A DNA stretch of 64,000 nucleotides, taken from Bacteroidota bacterium. Lineage in GTDB: Bacteria > Bacteroidota > Bacteroidia > Bacteroidales > FEN-979. The notes beneath the pieces are model-generated. The model was not told the DNA's origin. It ran no database searches and saw only the letters and a program-made list of their open reading frames with translations. Positions 36,501 through 44,155 of the stretch are shown piece by piece. Position 1 is the stretch's first letter; each line of letters opens with the position of its first letter. Made by a program: the position numbers and the translations under genes. The stretch spans positions 50,085 through 114,084 of the forward strand of contig JAPLDK010000009.1 in the NCBI GenBank assembly GCA_026391775.1. The letters are read 5' to 3'.

Positions 36501-38076
36501 TTCCCTCAGCCTTGCCCAGCTGATCGATGTCGGCTACACCGGTTCTGAATTCATCTCTGTACACCCCCTTCAGGACTCCCTTAAATTCTTTGCCGCCCGG
36601 GCCAGGTATAATCTCCGGACAAATGTTATCAATGCCGAGGATGTCAGGATCATCAAGGTGGCCGATGCTGCAGTTTTTCCGGATTCCGGAAGTGTAAGGA
36701 TTTTCAGGGATGCACAGATGCAGACCCTTACACATGCCATCATCATTGCCAATACAAAGTCGAAATATCATCAGTTTTACCAGTCGGAGGTTTCCATCGC
36801 CTCCAGGAAACGTTATACCGGCAGGGGTACGCTGGATTATGTGGACCGCAACGGTTACCGTGAGAAGATATCGTTCTCGGGGATAAGGGTGGACTCCAGC
36901 GGACAAACTATAGCCAACGGGATTGTGCCCGACTCGGCTTACTTTAAACTCAGTCCTGAATTTCAATTCAGGGGAGATGTCACCGTCGATGCCGCAAGAA
37001 AAGAACTTAATTTTGACGGAGGGTTCAAGGCTGTATCGGATTGTTTTCATAAGATCAAACCGGAGTGGATAAAATTCAATGCCAATATCAATCCATATAA
37101 AATTATGATCCCGCTTGAACCACAGCCTACGAATATGCTCAGCGAGAAGATGGCTCTTACACTGGCCTTCTCTCCTTCCGAAGCTTCGATTTATCCGGCC
37201 TTTTTTATACGAAGGAGCAGTTTCAGTGATTCCTCGATGGTGATCGCTTCCGGTATGATGACTTATAATGTGCCGGCCACTGAATTCAGGATCGCCGACA
37301 CGGCGAAGCTCAGAGACCTATCCCTTCCTGGCAATTTTATTTCTCTCAACCAGACCCTTTGCAGAATGAGAGGTGACGGCAAACTGATGCTCGGAGTGAA
37401 CGGAGGTCCACTGGCTTTGGAAGCATACGGGACCATGGACCATTACCTTCTCAACGATTCGACGCATGCGCATATAGCCCTGGCAATGGATTTCCCGTTT
37501 TCGGATGATGCGATGCAGAACCTGAGCACCCAGCTTGGAAGTATGAACCTGAACGGCTTGACCATCGACAAAACTCCTTTTAATGCCGCACTGCAGTTTA
37601 TCCTGGAACCCAAGGAACTTGAACGCTTCAAAAATGAACTTTCTCTTACCGGCCGCCTCCGCAAGTTCCCTGAACAACTTGAAAGGACTATGTTCTTCGG
37701 CGACGTTAACCTTCACTGGGACAGTACTTCAAAGTCATGGCTTTCGTCGGGCCCCATTGGCATTGCTACTATAGGGAAGAACCAGGTCTACCGCTATGTA
37801 AACGGAATGATGGAGTTCACAAAGAAGAGGAACGGGGATGAGTTTACCTTTTACCTCCAGCTGACCGGCCAGGACTGGTATTTCTTCAACTACAGGAATA
37901 ACGTCCTTCAGGCTCTTTCATCGGATCTCTCGTTTAACGATAAGATCATCAGCGCCCGCAAATCAAAAACCGAACAGAAGAAAGCCGACAAGCAGGCCAA
38001 AGGCTTCAGCTATACCATATCCACAGATAGGAAAAAAAGAGATTTTCTCAGAAAATTTGAAAAGACCGATGAATAA
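33571..38076 (+). CDS. Large exported protein of unknown function (1501 aa) with an embedded winged-helix-like segment
   Basis: I do not recognise a named family. A signal peptide (about 24 residues, ending ALMGQSQ) predicts export. The next ~450 residues are mixed alpha/beta. Residues ~460-530 (REIELEELTRYMSKPQEQVEVQLLNLANRGFLVYD by pattern) read like a winged helix-turn-helix. The remaining ~950 residues are beta-rich, with recurring motifs of the type G-x-G-T-x-x-hydrophobic followed by a strand ending F-x-F/x-R (for example near LRGDGTLLFLN, LSGNGTVKIK and FRGDVTVDA). The C-terminus is strongly basic (QKKADKQAKGF...KKRDFLRKFEK). It has no T9SS domain, lipobox or predicted barrel end. It overlaps prmA and is followed by plsY. 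Confidence 0.8.
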   Translation: MLKHKPLFIFLVMITLLLPALMGQSQNQRTTRFTGDSTKFIGELNGLLFGLSENDQKLVQPVMAGFVQKWNQEAYNPATKKFIYFLCNEMLKKKIRIFPDFFNYIKALNVFMDSHQSESLFTPWSAILKQLISEKSSRNFNSFLEITTTLFGEGLMYKSQSVQWKVYPANYTIRLDSVPVIEFSKADLICHVNKDSMVIYGTRGVFFPLSLQWAGHEGRVDWHRVGIEPSQVSAELDCYQIQVRFSKVAADSVRLFNKKYFSSPIIGRLIDKVLVDVDEDKASYPRFYSYDKEISIKNLFNNMDYMGGFAMEGARVLGSGTHKRDAKIVVKKGEEDFMEIRAPAFVIHPDRINASTASISIYHETDSIYHPGLEMKYLDGTKELTFTRDESMKSITPWFDSWHKIEIYCEQLNWILNQPKLNFEMMKGPNKESKAIFESTNYYSRNRYDRLQGIDEINILNVIKNFADKKKSREIELEELTRYMSKPQEQVEVQLLNLANRGFLVYDYEDKVARVKDKLYNYVKARDGKTDYDEIFFNSNVTNASNAILDLNNFDLKIQGVKSVFISDSQHVAIYPKGEELLVKKDMDVFFHGKIEAGLFDFYGRNCSFEYNKFRLNLPSVDSMVFYVQSKTWDPKAGRFPLVKVKTSIRNLSGDLEIDQPDNKAGLKSIKEYPIFHNKNSAQVFWDKKYIQKGVYTKDKFFFDVDPFTIQSLDVVHTDSLNFGGGLTSAGIFPKIIQPLRVRPDYSLGFEKYTEIEGLPVYGGKGTFVSKIDLSELGLRGDGTLLFLNSTSHSGSFLFLPDSLRAFSRSFSMTEQLAAVEYPAVTADSVNQFWMPYKDSMVVSSVRKEMHMYNDQSTFGGMLALTPAQLSGNGTVKIKDAEMDSKGFRFKRRTFDALIANFRIKSYDLSDLTISTKNYQTHFDFDKRRGEFRSNVGISKVEFPLNKYVCSMDRFDWMIDNEEISLANEQSRKAIPDSLSLAQLIDVGYTGSEFISVHPLQDSLKFFAARARYNLRTNVINAEDVRIIKVADAAVFPDSGSVRIFRDAQMQTLTHAIIIANTKSKYHQFYQSEVSIASRKRYTGRGTLDYVDRNGYREKISFSGIRVDSSGQTIANGIVPDSAYFKLSPEFQFRGDVTVDAARKELNFDGGFKAVSDCFHKIKPEWIKFNANINPYKIMIPLEPQPTNMLSEKMALTLAFSPSEASIYPAFFIRRSSFSDSSMVIASGMMTYNVPATEFRIADTAKLRDLSLPGNFISLNQTLCRMRGDGKLMLGVNGGPLALEAYGTMDHYLLNDSTHAHIALAMDFPFSDDAMQNLSTQLGSMNLNGLTIDKTPFNAALQFILEPKELERFKNELSLTGRLRKFPEQLERTMFFGDVNLHWDSTSKSWLSSGPIGIATIGKNQVYRYVNGMMEFTKKRNGDEFTFYLQLTGQDWYFFNYRNNVLQALSSDLSFNDKIISARKSKTEQKKADKQAKGFSYTISTDRKKRDFLRKFEKTDE

Positions 38077-38077
38077 T

Positions 38078-38085
38078 TAACTTTG
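38078..38085 (+). promoter_or_regulatory. Promoter (TTTG-18-TAACTTTG) abutting the plsY start codon
   Basis: Exact -7 TAACTTTG with a -33 TTTG at 38056-38059, spacing 18. The ATG of plsY at 38091 is 6 nt after the final G, so the transcript is predicted to be leaderless or nearly so. The -33 lies inside the 3' end of the preceding gene. Confidence 0.6.
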
Positions 38086-38090
38086 CCACG

Positions 38091-38723
38091 ATGATAATGA
38101 TCCTTATCCAGGTGGTACTGGCATATCTTCTCGGCTCAATCCCTTCTGCAGTCTGGATTGGCAAAGCTATTTACGGTATTGACGTCCGGCAGCACGGTAG
38201 CGGGAATGCGGGGGCAACGAATGTGATCCGTGTCCTTGGCTATAAAGCAGGGGTCCCTGTCATGCTGTTCGATGTGTTCAAAGGATGGCTGGCAGTCTTT
38301 CTCACCAGCCTTTTCCCCGACCAGGGTTTGACCCCTGATCAGCTTGTATATATAGAGATCGGGGCGGCAGTGGCAGCAGCCCTGGGGCATGTTTTTCCGG
38401 TATTCGCAGGCTTTCGGGGAGGAAAAGGAGTGGGCACAATGGCCGGGGTGGGTATCGCACTCTTCCCATTCGCTCTGCTGATCGTCCTGGGGATCTTCAT
38501 TGCCATACTGGCAATCACCCGTTATGTGTCGCTTTCTTCCTGCATTGCGGCATCGGCATTCCCTTTCATCGTGGTGTTTATAACCAGGGAGCATCATCCC
38601 GGTCTGGTCATATTGTCGGTGTTCGTCACTGTGTTCGTTCTGTTTACACACCGGGCCAACATCGTACGGCTTCTGAAAGGAGAGGAAAACAAATTCAATT
38701 TCAAAGGTGGTGGTAAAAAGTGA
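38091..38723 (+). CDS. plsY: Glycerol-3-phosphate acyltransferase
   Basis: Integral membrane enzyme that transfers an acyl group from acyl-phosphate to glycerol-3-phosphate, the first step of phospholipid synthesis. 210 aa, about five membrane helices. Conserved motifs: LGSIPSAVWIGK, the HGSGNAGATNVIRVLG phosphate-binding loop, and GFRGGKGVGTMAG. The second ATG three codons later is an alternative start. The acyl-phosphate partner gene plsX is not in the window. Confidence 0.96.
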   Translation: MIMILIQVVLAYLLGSIPSAVWIGKAIYGIDVRQHGSGNAGATNVIRVLGYKAGVPVMLFDVFKGWLAVFLTSLFPDQGLTPDQLVYIEIGAAVAAALGHVFPVFAGFRGGKGVGTMAGVGIALFPFALLIVLGIFIAILAITRYVSLSSCIAASAFPFIVVFITREHHPGLVILSVFVTVFVLFTHRANIVRLLKGEENKFNFKGGGKK

Positions 38724-38743
38724 TAATTTGGATTCCTGCTGTC

Positions 38744-38774
38744 TTTGCATAAAAAATTAAAAACTGTATATTTA
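38744..38774 (+). promoter_or_regulatory. Likely dnaN promoter (TTTG-19-TATATTTA)
   Basis: A -33 TTTG at 38744-38747 and a TATATTTAC -7-like element at 38767, spaced 19. The -7 matches TAnnTTT but ends AC instead of G. The leader to the ATG at 38803 is about 24 nt. Confidence 0.45.
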
Positions 38775-38802
38775 CACCCATATTCCAAAAAAATAAAATA
38801 GT

Positions 38803-39927
38803 ATGAAATTCATCATTTCCAGTTCCTTGCTGTTAAAAAACCTTCAGGCAGTCATTGGCGTGATCAACAGCAACAATACATTGCCAATCCTTGATGATTT
38901 TTTATTCGACCTTAAAGAAGATCTCCTTACTGTCACGACATCGGATCTTGAAACCACGATGAGTGTGACGGTCAAGCCCGATAAATCGGAGGCCGAAGGT
39001 TCTGTTGCGATTCCAGCCAAAATACTTTTCGACACACTTAAAACTCTTCCCGATATTCCGGTTTCCTTTTCAATTGACTTGGGGACCCTGCTTGTTGAAA
39101 TCTCGGCAGGAGAAGGTAAATATAAGCTTAGCGGGCACCGAAGCGAAGAATATCCCCGTACCCCGCCTCTGGAAGACCCTACCACTATCACAATCCCTTC
39201 AGGGGTGTTGTCCAAAGCAATTACAAAAACCATCTTTGCCACAGGAAACGATGAACTCAGGCTTGTACTTTCAGGTGTATTCTGTCAGCTTTCCCCTGAC
39301 GACATCACCTTTGTGGCTACTGATGCCCATAAATTGGTTCGCTATACACGCCTGGACGTAAAAGCTGAAACCTCCGCGGCTTTCATCCTTCCCAAGAAAC
39401 CTCTTAACCTGCTGAAAAACATTCTTGCAGCCCAGGATACCCCAGTGACTTTGGAATACAACCGCACCAATGCATTCTTCTCCTTCCTGAATATCAGCCT
39501 GATCTGCCGCCTCATCGACGGTAAATACCCGAACTATGAGGCCGTTATCCCCAAGGATAATCCCAACCATATGGTGATCGACCGGATGTCGCTGCTTAAC
39601 TCCATCAAGCGTGTATCCATTTTTGCAAACCAGTCGACCCACCAGGTAAGGTTCAAAATTACCGGCAAGGAACTCCTGCTTACAGCCGAGGATGTTGATT
39701 TCTCGAATGAAGGGAAAGAAAGGCTTACCTGTTCTTACGACGGGGAGGACATGGAGATCGGGTTCAACTCAAAATTTCTCATGGAAATGCTTAGTAATGT
39801 TGACGCCGATGAGGTGAAAATGGAAATGTCGGGCCCGAACCGTGCCGGCCTCCTTCTCCCTGCCAACGTGGAGAACAAGGATGAGGATATTCTGATGCTG
39901 GTCATGCCGGTGATGCTGAATAAGTAA
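38803..39927 (+). CDS. dnaN: DNA polymerase III beta subunit (sliding clamp)
   Basis: Ring-shaped processivity factor of replication. 374 aa made of three similar domains. Seen: MKFIISSSLLLKNLQAVIGVI start, VTTSDLETTMSVTV, FVATDAHKLVRY, LICRLIDGKYPNYEAVIP and the C-terminal ILMLVMPVMLNK with the partner-binding pocket MPV/MPM region. It is followed by a strong hairpin terminator shared with the convergent cold-shock gene. It is not next to dnaA here, unlike in many bacteria. Confidence 0.97.
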   Translation: MKFIISSSLLLKNLQAVIGVINSNNTLPILDDFLFDLKEDLLTVTTSDLETTMSVTVKPDKSEAEGSVAIPAKILFDTLKTLPDIPVSFSIDLGTLLVEISAGEGKYKLSGHRSEEYPRTPPLEDPTTITIPSGVLSKAITKTIFATGNDELRLVLSGVFCQLSPDDITFVATDAHKLVRYTRLDVKAETSAAFILPKKPLNLLKNILAAQDTPVTLEYNRTNAFFSFLNISLICRLIDGKYPNYEAVIPKDNPNHMVIDRMSLLNSIKRVSIFANQSTHQVRFKITGKELLLTAEDVDFSNEGKERLTCSYDGEDMEIGFNSKFLMEMLSNVDADEVKMEMSGPNRAGLLLPANVENKDEDILMLVMPVMLNK

Positions 39928-39948
39928 TCCGGCCGGATCCTGTAAAAT

Positions 39949-39980
39949 AAAAAAGCCGTCTGATCAGGACGGCTTTTTTT
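39949..39980. terminator. Bidirectional rho-independent terminator between dnaN and the cold-shock gene
   Basis: Stem GCCGTC (39955-39960) pairs with GACGGC (39968-39973) around the loop TGATCAG. It has seven T on the plus strand and an A-rich left arm that gives a T tract on the minus strand. It lies 22 nt after the dnaN stop and 23 nt after the minus-strand stop. Confidence 0.9.
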
Positions 39981-40002
39981 ATGCATTCAAAGTAAGTACG
40001 GA

Positions 40003-40194
40003 TTATCCCCTTTTTACATTGATTGCCTTTTTCCCTCTTTTATCTTCTGTAACATCAAAAGAAACTACATCATCCTGCTTGATTTTGTCGATCAGACCGC
40101 TGACGTGTACGAAAATTTCCTGCTGGTTAGAATCATCAACGATGAATCCGAAACCTTTTCTTTCATTGAAGAATTTAACTTTACCTGTAGACAT
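40003..40194 (-). CDS. Cold-shock domain protein (CspA family)
   Basis: 63 aa single OB-fold RNA/DNA-binding protein. RNP1-like KGFGFI (with FNERKGFGFIV) and RNP2-like EIFVHVSGL are intact. It melts mRNA structure at low temperature or acts as a general RNA chaperone. It has a good -7 promoter element 27 nt upstream and ends at the terminator shared with dnaN. Confidence 0.96.
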   Translation of the reverse strand: MSTGKVKFFNERKGFGFIVDDSNQQEIFVHVSGLIDKIKQDDVVSFDVTEDKRGKKAINVKRG

Positions 40195-40221
40195 AATAAC
40201 AAATTTTAATTAATTAATCAG

Positions 40222-40229
40222 CAAAGGTA
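40222..40229 (-). promoter_or_regulatory. -7 element (TACCTTTG) for the cold-shock gene
   Basis: Exact TAnnTTTG on the minus strand, with a TTTG 22 nt upstream in a very AT-rich stretch. The leader of ~25 nt is short compared with the long cold-responsive leaders of E. coli cspA. Confidence 0.6.
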
Positions 40230-40265
40230 CATATTTATTTTTTTAATTTTACAAAAAACATTTTT

Positions 40266-41720
40266 ATGAAAGAGATCAGCCTCAACCTCGAAAATCTGAA
40301 TGAAGTTTTTCCGGACGATTTTACACAGGAACAAATTGCTAAAGGAAAGACCTTGTTTCTTAAGAAACTTGCTCAGGAAGCACATTGCTTTTATGCCGGT
40401 AAGATCCAGACAGTGCCCAAAGCACCTGTTGTCGGATTTAACTGGTTCAACGTATGGTACACACCTGGCGTTTCTAAAGTTTCAACGAATATCAGGGACC
40501 GCAACGAATGTTCATTTGAACTCACCAACCGCGGGAACCTTGTAGCTGTGGTAAGTGATTCAACCAGGGTCCTGGGCGACGGGGACTGCACTCCTTCGGG
40601 TGGCCTGGGTGTGATGGAAGGCAAGGCTTTCCTGATGAAATACCTTGGAGGAGTGGATGGAGTTGCTTTATGTATTGACAGCAAGGATGAAAACGGAAAA
40701 AATGACCCTGAGCGGATCATACAGTTTGTGAAAATGGTACAGCACAGTTTCGGCGCCATAAACCTGGAGGATATTTCACAGCCGAACTGTTTCAGGGTAC
40801 TGGATGTGTTAAGGGAAGAATGCGATATACCCGTCTGGCATGACGATGCCCAGGGCACTGCCTGTGTTACTCTTGCAGGAGTTATCAATGCATTGAAACT
40901 GGCCGGAAAAAAAATTGGAGATGTAAGGATTGTCCTCCATGGAGCAGGGGCTTCCAATACTACAATCGCCCGCCTTCTGATCAGCGACGGAGCAGATCCT
41001 GCTAAAATGATCATGTTTGACACCAAGGGGTCTCTCCATCTTGACCGCAAAGATATTGAAGCCGATAAACGGTTCTACCGTAAATGGGAATTATGCCAGA
41101 CAACTAATCCTGGCAAGATTCCAACGATGGCAGAAGCCATGAAAGATTCCGATATACTGATCTCACTTTCAACCCCGGGGCCCGATGTTATCAAAAGGCC
41201 TTGGATACATAGTATGGCCCCTAAATCCATTGTGTTCTGCTGTGCCAATCCTGTTCCGGAAATTTATCCTTATGCCGCCAAGGAAGAAGGTGCCTATATC
41301 GTGGCTACCGGTCGGGGTGACTTCCCCAACCAGGTAAACAACTCAACAGGTTTCCCTGGCATCCTTAAAGGTGCTTTAATGGTGAGGGCACGCAAGATCA
41401 CCGACACCATGGCTATCAGGGCAGCTCATTCCCTTGCCGATTATGCTGAACGCAGGGGGATCAATCCCGAAGATATTGTGCCGAATATGGAGGAAGCCGC
41501 AGTGTTCCCTCATGAAGCTGCCGATGTGGCCATGCAGGCTATTGCCGACGGTGTGGCACGAATCACGATGACCTGGGAAGAAGCTTTTGAAAAAGCGAAG
41601 AAAGATATCGAACATTCACGCAGCATGACGCGTTCCTTAATGGATAATGGCTTTATTGAAATGCCTCCCATAGCTATGATCAAGGATGCCTTGAGCTGGG
41701 CTGTTGAACAAGTTAAATAA
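40266..41720 (+). CDS. Malic enzyme (NAD(P)-dependent, decarboxylating)
   Basis: 484 aa. It has the N-terminal malic-enzyme domain with the YTPGVSKVSTNI motif and RGNLVAVVSDSTRVLGDGD, the metal-binding stretch PVWHDDAQGTACV, and a C-terminal Rossmann domain with RIVLHGAGASNTTIARLL. It converts malate to pyruvate and CO2 with a nicotinamide cofactor; which cofactor is not certain from sequence. The HDDAQGTA motif and the 'DCTPSGGLGVMEGKA' loop differ from the usual FHDDQHGTAI and LGDIGPLAA. This suggests a divergent subgroup. It is divergent from the cold-shock gene and lacks the phosphotransacetylase domain of long MaeB enzymes. Confidence 0.85.
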   Translation: MKEISLNLENLNEVFPDDFTQEQIAKGKTLFLKKLAQEAHCFYAGKIQTVPKAPVVGFNWFNVWYTPGVSKVSTNIRDRNECSFELTNRGNLVAVVSDSTRVLGDGDCTPSGGLGVMEGKAFLMKYLGGVDGVALCIDSKDENGKNDPERIIQFVKMVQHSFGAINLEDISQPNCFRVLDVLREECDIPVWHDDAQGTACVTLAGVINALKLAGKKIGDVRIVLHGAGASNTTIARLLISDGADPAKMIMFDTKGSLHLDRKDIEADKRFYRKWELCQTTNPGKIPTMAEAMKDSDILISLSTPGPDVIKRPWIHSMAPKSIVFCCANPVPEIYPYAAKEEGAYIVATGRGDFPNQVNNSTGFPGILKGALMVRARKITDTMAIRAAHSLADYAERRGINPEDIVPNMEEAAVFPHEAADVAMQAIADGVARITMTWEEAFEKAKKDIEHSRSMTRSLMDNGFIEMPPIAMIKDALSWAVEQVK

Positions 41721-41736
41721 CCGGGACTCGTAAATC

Positions 41737-41764
41737 GGTTCACGGATCACGGATCACGGTTTGC
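41737..41764. repeat. 7-bp tandem repeat (GGNTCAC-type, four units) overlapping the alpha-galactosidase stop codon
   Basis: Units GGTTCAC (41737), GGATCAC (41744), GGATCAC (41751) and GGTTTGC (41758). On the minus strand the alpha-galactosidase gene ends inside the repeat: CCG TGA, with the stop at 41754-41756. Similar to the GGATCCC repeats at 8025. Confidence 0.75.
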
Positions 41765-44021
41765 GAAGCACCAGCAACCTTACCCCGTGCGGAAGCACGT
41801 TCATTTCAAAATGCGTCTCTACAAGGCCCAGGTCTTTCTGAGGCCAGACATCACGCATCATCCATTTGCCTTTCAGGCCAAGATCATTGAGTTTGACATT
41901 AACCGGAAGTGGATATTCCGTGAGATTGAACAACCCGATTGCTTTTGAGCCGTCTTCAAGGTCCCTGATCCAGATCTGGCATTCATCGGTCTTCCATGCC
42001 TGCCTTGCCTGTTTGCCTGAAGGATCCTGGTTGATGGCAAGCACTTCATCGTTGGTGAGAAGATTCAGAGTGAAATCATCAAGTTGAGTAAGGTCGCAGC
42101 CAATCAGAAGGGGAGCTGCAAGCAGTGACCACAAACTCATATGCGTATACTGCTCATTGGGAGTGAGCCTGGTATAATGCAGTTTGGGCCCCCAGCCCAC
42201 CCAACCGACAACCAGCATGTCGGGATCGTTCCACCTGCCAGGAGCTGAAAATGGCGAACATTTATCCTGCGAAAACCCTATCCCTGAAAGGCTCTCCCAA
42301 CTGTCTTCAATATCTCCGGTGGTCCTCCACGAGTTGCCGTCCACTTCATTACCCCATTTCCATACATCACCCATCCCGTACTGGCAAAGGCTGTAATGGA
42401 TATCGCGATTGACTTTACGGATGTACCTGCGCATTTCCCTGTAAGGGAATTTTAACTGATGATCATTGGGATTCGGAGCAATTCCTCCGTAAGAACACCA
42501 GTCATATTTCAGGTAGTCAATTCCCCAGTCGGCATAATGTTGTGCATCCTTCTCCTCAAAGCTGTAACTGCCTTCATATCCCCCGCAGGTCCTGGGTCCT
42601 GGTGAAGAATATATGCCAACCTTCAAGCCAAGTGAATGTATATAATTGCACATCTCCTTCATATTCGGGAATTTGAAATTAGGAATAATATTCCCGTTCT
42701 TGTCATGGGTGTCTTCCCAGCCGTCATCAATATTGATATAGGTCCAGCCGTGGCTGATCAGGCCGCTTGAAACAAATGCATCCCCGGCCTGCCTCACTTT
42801 TTTATCGCTTACGGTCAATCCCCACACATTCCAGCTGTTCCAGCCCAGGGGAGGGGTAAGGGAGATAAGGTCCCCGCATTTGATGGTAAGATTCCGCCCT
42901 GCAGTTCCAACTGAGTTAGTAACTTTTAGTTTCACGGTATATTCTCCTTTTTTTGAGAGCATACCGGTGATCAACCCGTCATCGGCATGCAAGTGCAAAC
43001 CCTCGGGTAGTCCTTCGGCACTGTAAGTTAGGGGGGGCTCACCAGTTGCAGCAATCTTATACAATAAGGGTGACCACGGTCTTATACCGAATACTAAAGC
43101 TCCGTTGATCCTTGGGGTTTTGCCTGGTTTTGGAGTAAGGATGTAAGGCATCTCAAGACGTTCCTTTACTTCCTTGCCTGAAGATTTCTCCCTGTAACTG
43201 AAATATACTGTGGCAGGCACGGCAAGGTCCTTGATAATATTGACAGTAAATACTGTGCGGATCCCCGGTGGCATGTTAAGCACCGTTTCCTGTTTGAACA
43301 ACAGGCTCCCGTTATCGCAGCGGTTAGCATGGATAGTAAGCGTCCCCTTAAATTCTTCCTTCTGTGAAATGTTATAAACGGCAAACTGTCTGCTGATCAG
43401 GGTATCACCGACAAATTTGAAACCACTCTGACCGAAATCGAATTTTATATGATCCGGCAGATCAACCATACTGATCTCAAAGGGTTTTGAGAACATGCCA
43501 CCGGCGCCGCCCCGGTCGTATGCCCTCACCGCGATAATATTCTCCTGGTCCCAGTGTACCCGGGGATCATTAGCCGCGAGTGTATACCTTCTTTCGGTAT
43601 CCCATTGGCTCGGTCCCTTGAAAAAATCAGGCCGGGGTTGAATCTTTGGCAATATGTTTTTTCCGTTCTCCCCAATGAGTTCTCCGTTCAGGAAAACCTG
43701 GTCGTAATCGTCAATCTTTCCGAGTTTGAACTGAATACTGTCTTTGATATAGGCATCGTCGATCAGAATGTGGGGAATTACAACTCTCATCCTGTACCAT
43801 GCAAAACCATCAAGGTTTTTGTACCCCTGGTGTTCCCAGATATCAGTAGGGTTTATTAACTCCCATTTGGAATCATCAAAAGTGGCTCCGGTCCAGGCGG
43901 GGTCATCCCCACTATGGAATCTCCAGGGGACAGTCAGGTCAATTTTCCTGTCTGATGGGGTCCGTTGACAGGCGAAAACAAGTATCAAGCCAGCAAATAA
44001 AGCGAGGGTTAACTTCTTCAT
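41754..44021 (-). CDS. Alpha-galactosidase-like glycoside hydrolase, family GH27, lipoprotein
   Basis: 755 aa from the ATG at 44021, with a lipobox (VFAC, Cys18). The longer frame to 44132 has no support. Residues ~30-330 contain a GH2-type sugar-binding-like domain (DLTVPWRFHSGDDPAWTGATFDDSKWE) and a beta sandwich (putative Ig). Residues ~340-420 are a linker (putative Ig-like domain). The catalytic barrel begins at PPLGWNSWNVWG, with YINIDDGWED, nucleophile D507 in KYDWC and acid/base D570 in TTGDIEDSW. It probably releases alpha-galactose from plant or host glycans at the cell surface. It is not part of a SusC/SusD locus here. Confidence 0.9.
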   Translation of the reverse strand: MKKLTLALFAGLILVFACQRTPSDRKIDLTVPWRFHSGDDPAWTGATFDDSKWELINPTDIWEHQGYKNLDGFAWYRMRVVIPHILIDDAYIKDSIQFKLGKIDDYDQVFLNGELIGENGKNILPKIQPRPDFFKGPSQWDTERRYTLAANDPRVHWDQENIIAVRAYDRGGAGGMFSKPFEISMVDLPDHIKFDFGQSGFKFVGDTLISRQFAVYNISQKEEFKGTLTIHANRCDNGSLLFKQETVLNMPPGIRTVFTVNIIKDLAVPATVYFSYREKSSGKEVKERLEMPYILTPKPGKTPRINGALVFGIRPWSPLLYKIAATGEPPLTYSAEGLPEGLHLHADDGLITGMLSKKGEYTVKLKVTNSVGTAGRNLTIKCGDLISLTPPLGWNSWNVWGLTVSDKKVRQAGDAFVSSGLISHGWTYINIDDGWEDTHDKNGNIIPNFKFPNMKEMCNYIHSLGLKVGIYSSPGPRTCGGYEGSYSFEEKDAQHYADWGIDYLKYDWCSYGGIAPNPNDHQLKFPYREMRRYIRKVNRDIHYSLCQYGMGDVWKWGNEVDGNSWRTTGDIEDSWESLSGIGFSQDKCSPFSAPGRWNDPDMLVVGWVGWGPKLHYTRLTPNEQYTHMSLWSLLAAPLLIGCDLTQLDDFTLNLLTNDEVLAINQDPSGKQARQAWKTDECQIWIRDLEDGSKAIGLFNLTEYPLPVNVKLNDLGLKGKWMMRDVWPQKDLGLVETHFEMNVLPHGVRLLVLRKP

Positions 44022-44059
44022 GGTATTGGATTTTGATAGGGTAAGACCATAATGTTTTT

Positions 44060-44067
44060 CAAAAATA
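44060..44067 (-). promoter_or_regulatory. -7 element (TATTTTTG) for the alpha-galactosidase gene
   Basis: Exact TAnnTTTG on the minus strand, 38 nt before the start at 44021, with a TTTG 22 nt upstream. It lies inside the longer alternative frame and supports the shorter start. Confidence 0.55.
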
Positions 44068-44110
44068 GGAATTTTTACAAACTTTAAATCAAAACGATCT
44101 AAGTATTTGT

Positions 44111-44118
44111 TAATTTTG
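44111..44118 (+). promoter_or_regulatory. -7 element (TAATTTTG) for the metal cassette
   Basis: Exact TAnnTTTG, 37 nt before the ATG at 44156. No metal-responsive operator could be identified. Confidence 0.5.
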
Positions 44119-44155
44119 CAATTGAATACCAAATTAATGAATTCTTAATCTGCGG

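Noticed and set aside
34642..37050. Long open frames on the minus strand opposite the 1501-residue gene (for example 34642-35457 and 36421-37050)
   Set aside because: They lie inside an unbroken, signal-peptide-bearing plus-strand gene, show no recognisable domain and have no promoter or start context. They are shadows.
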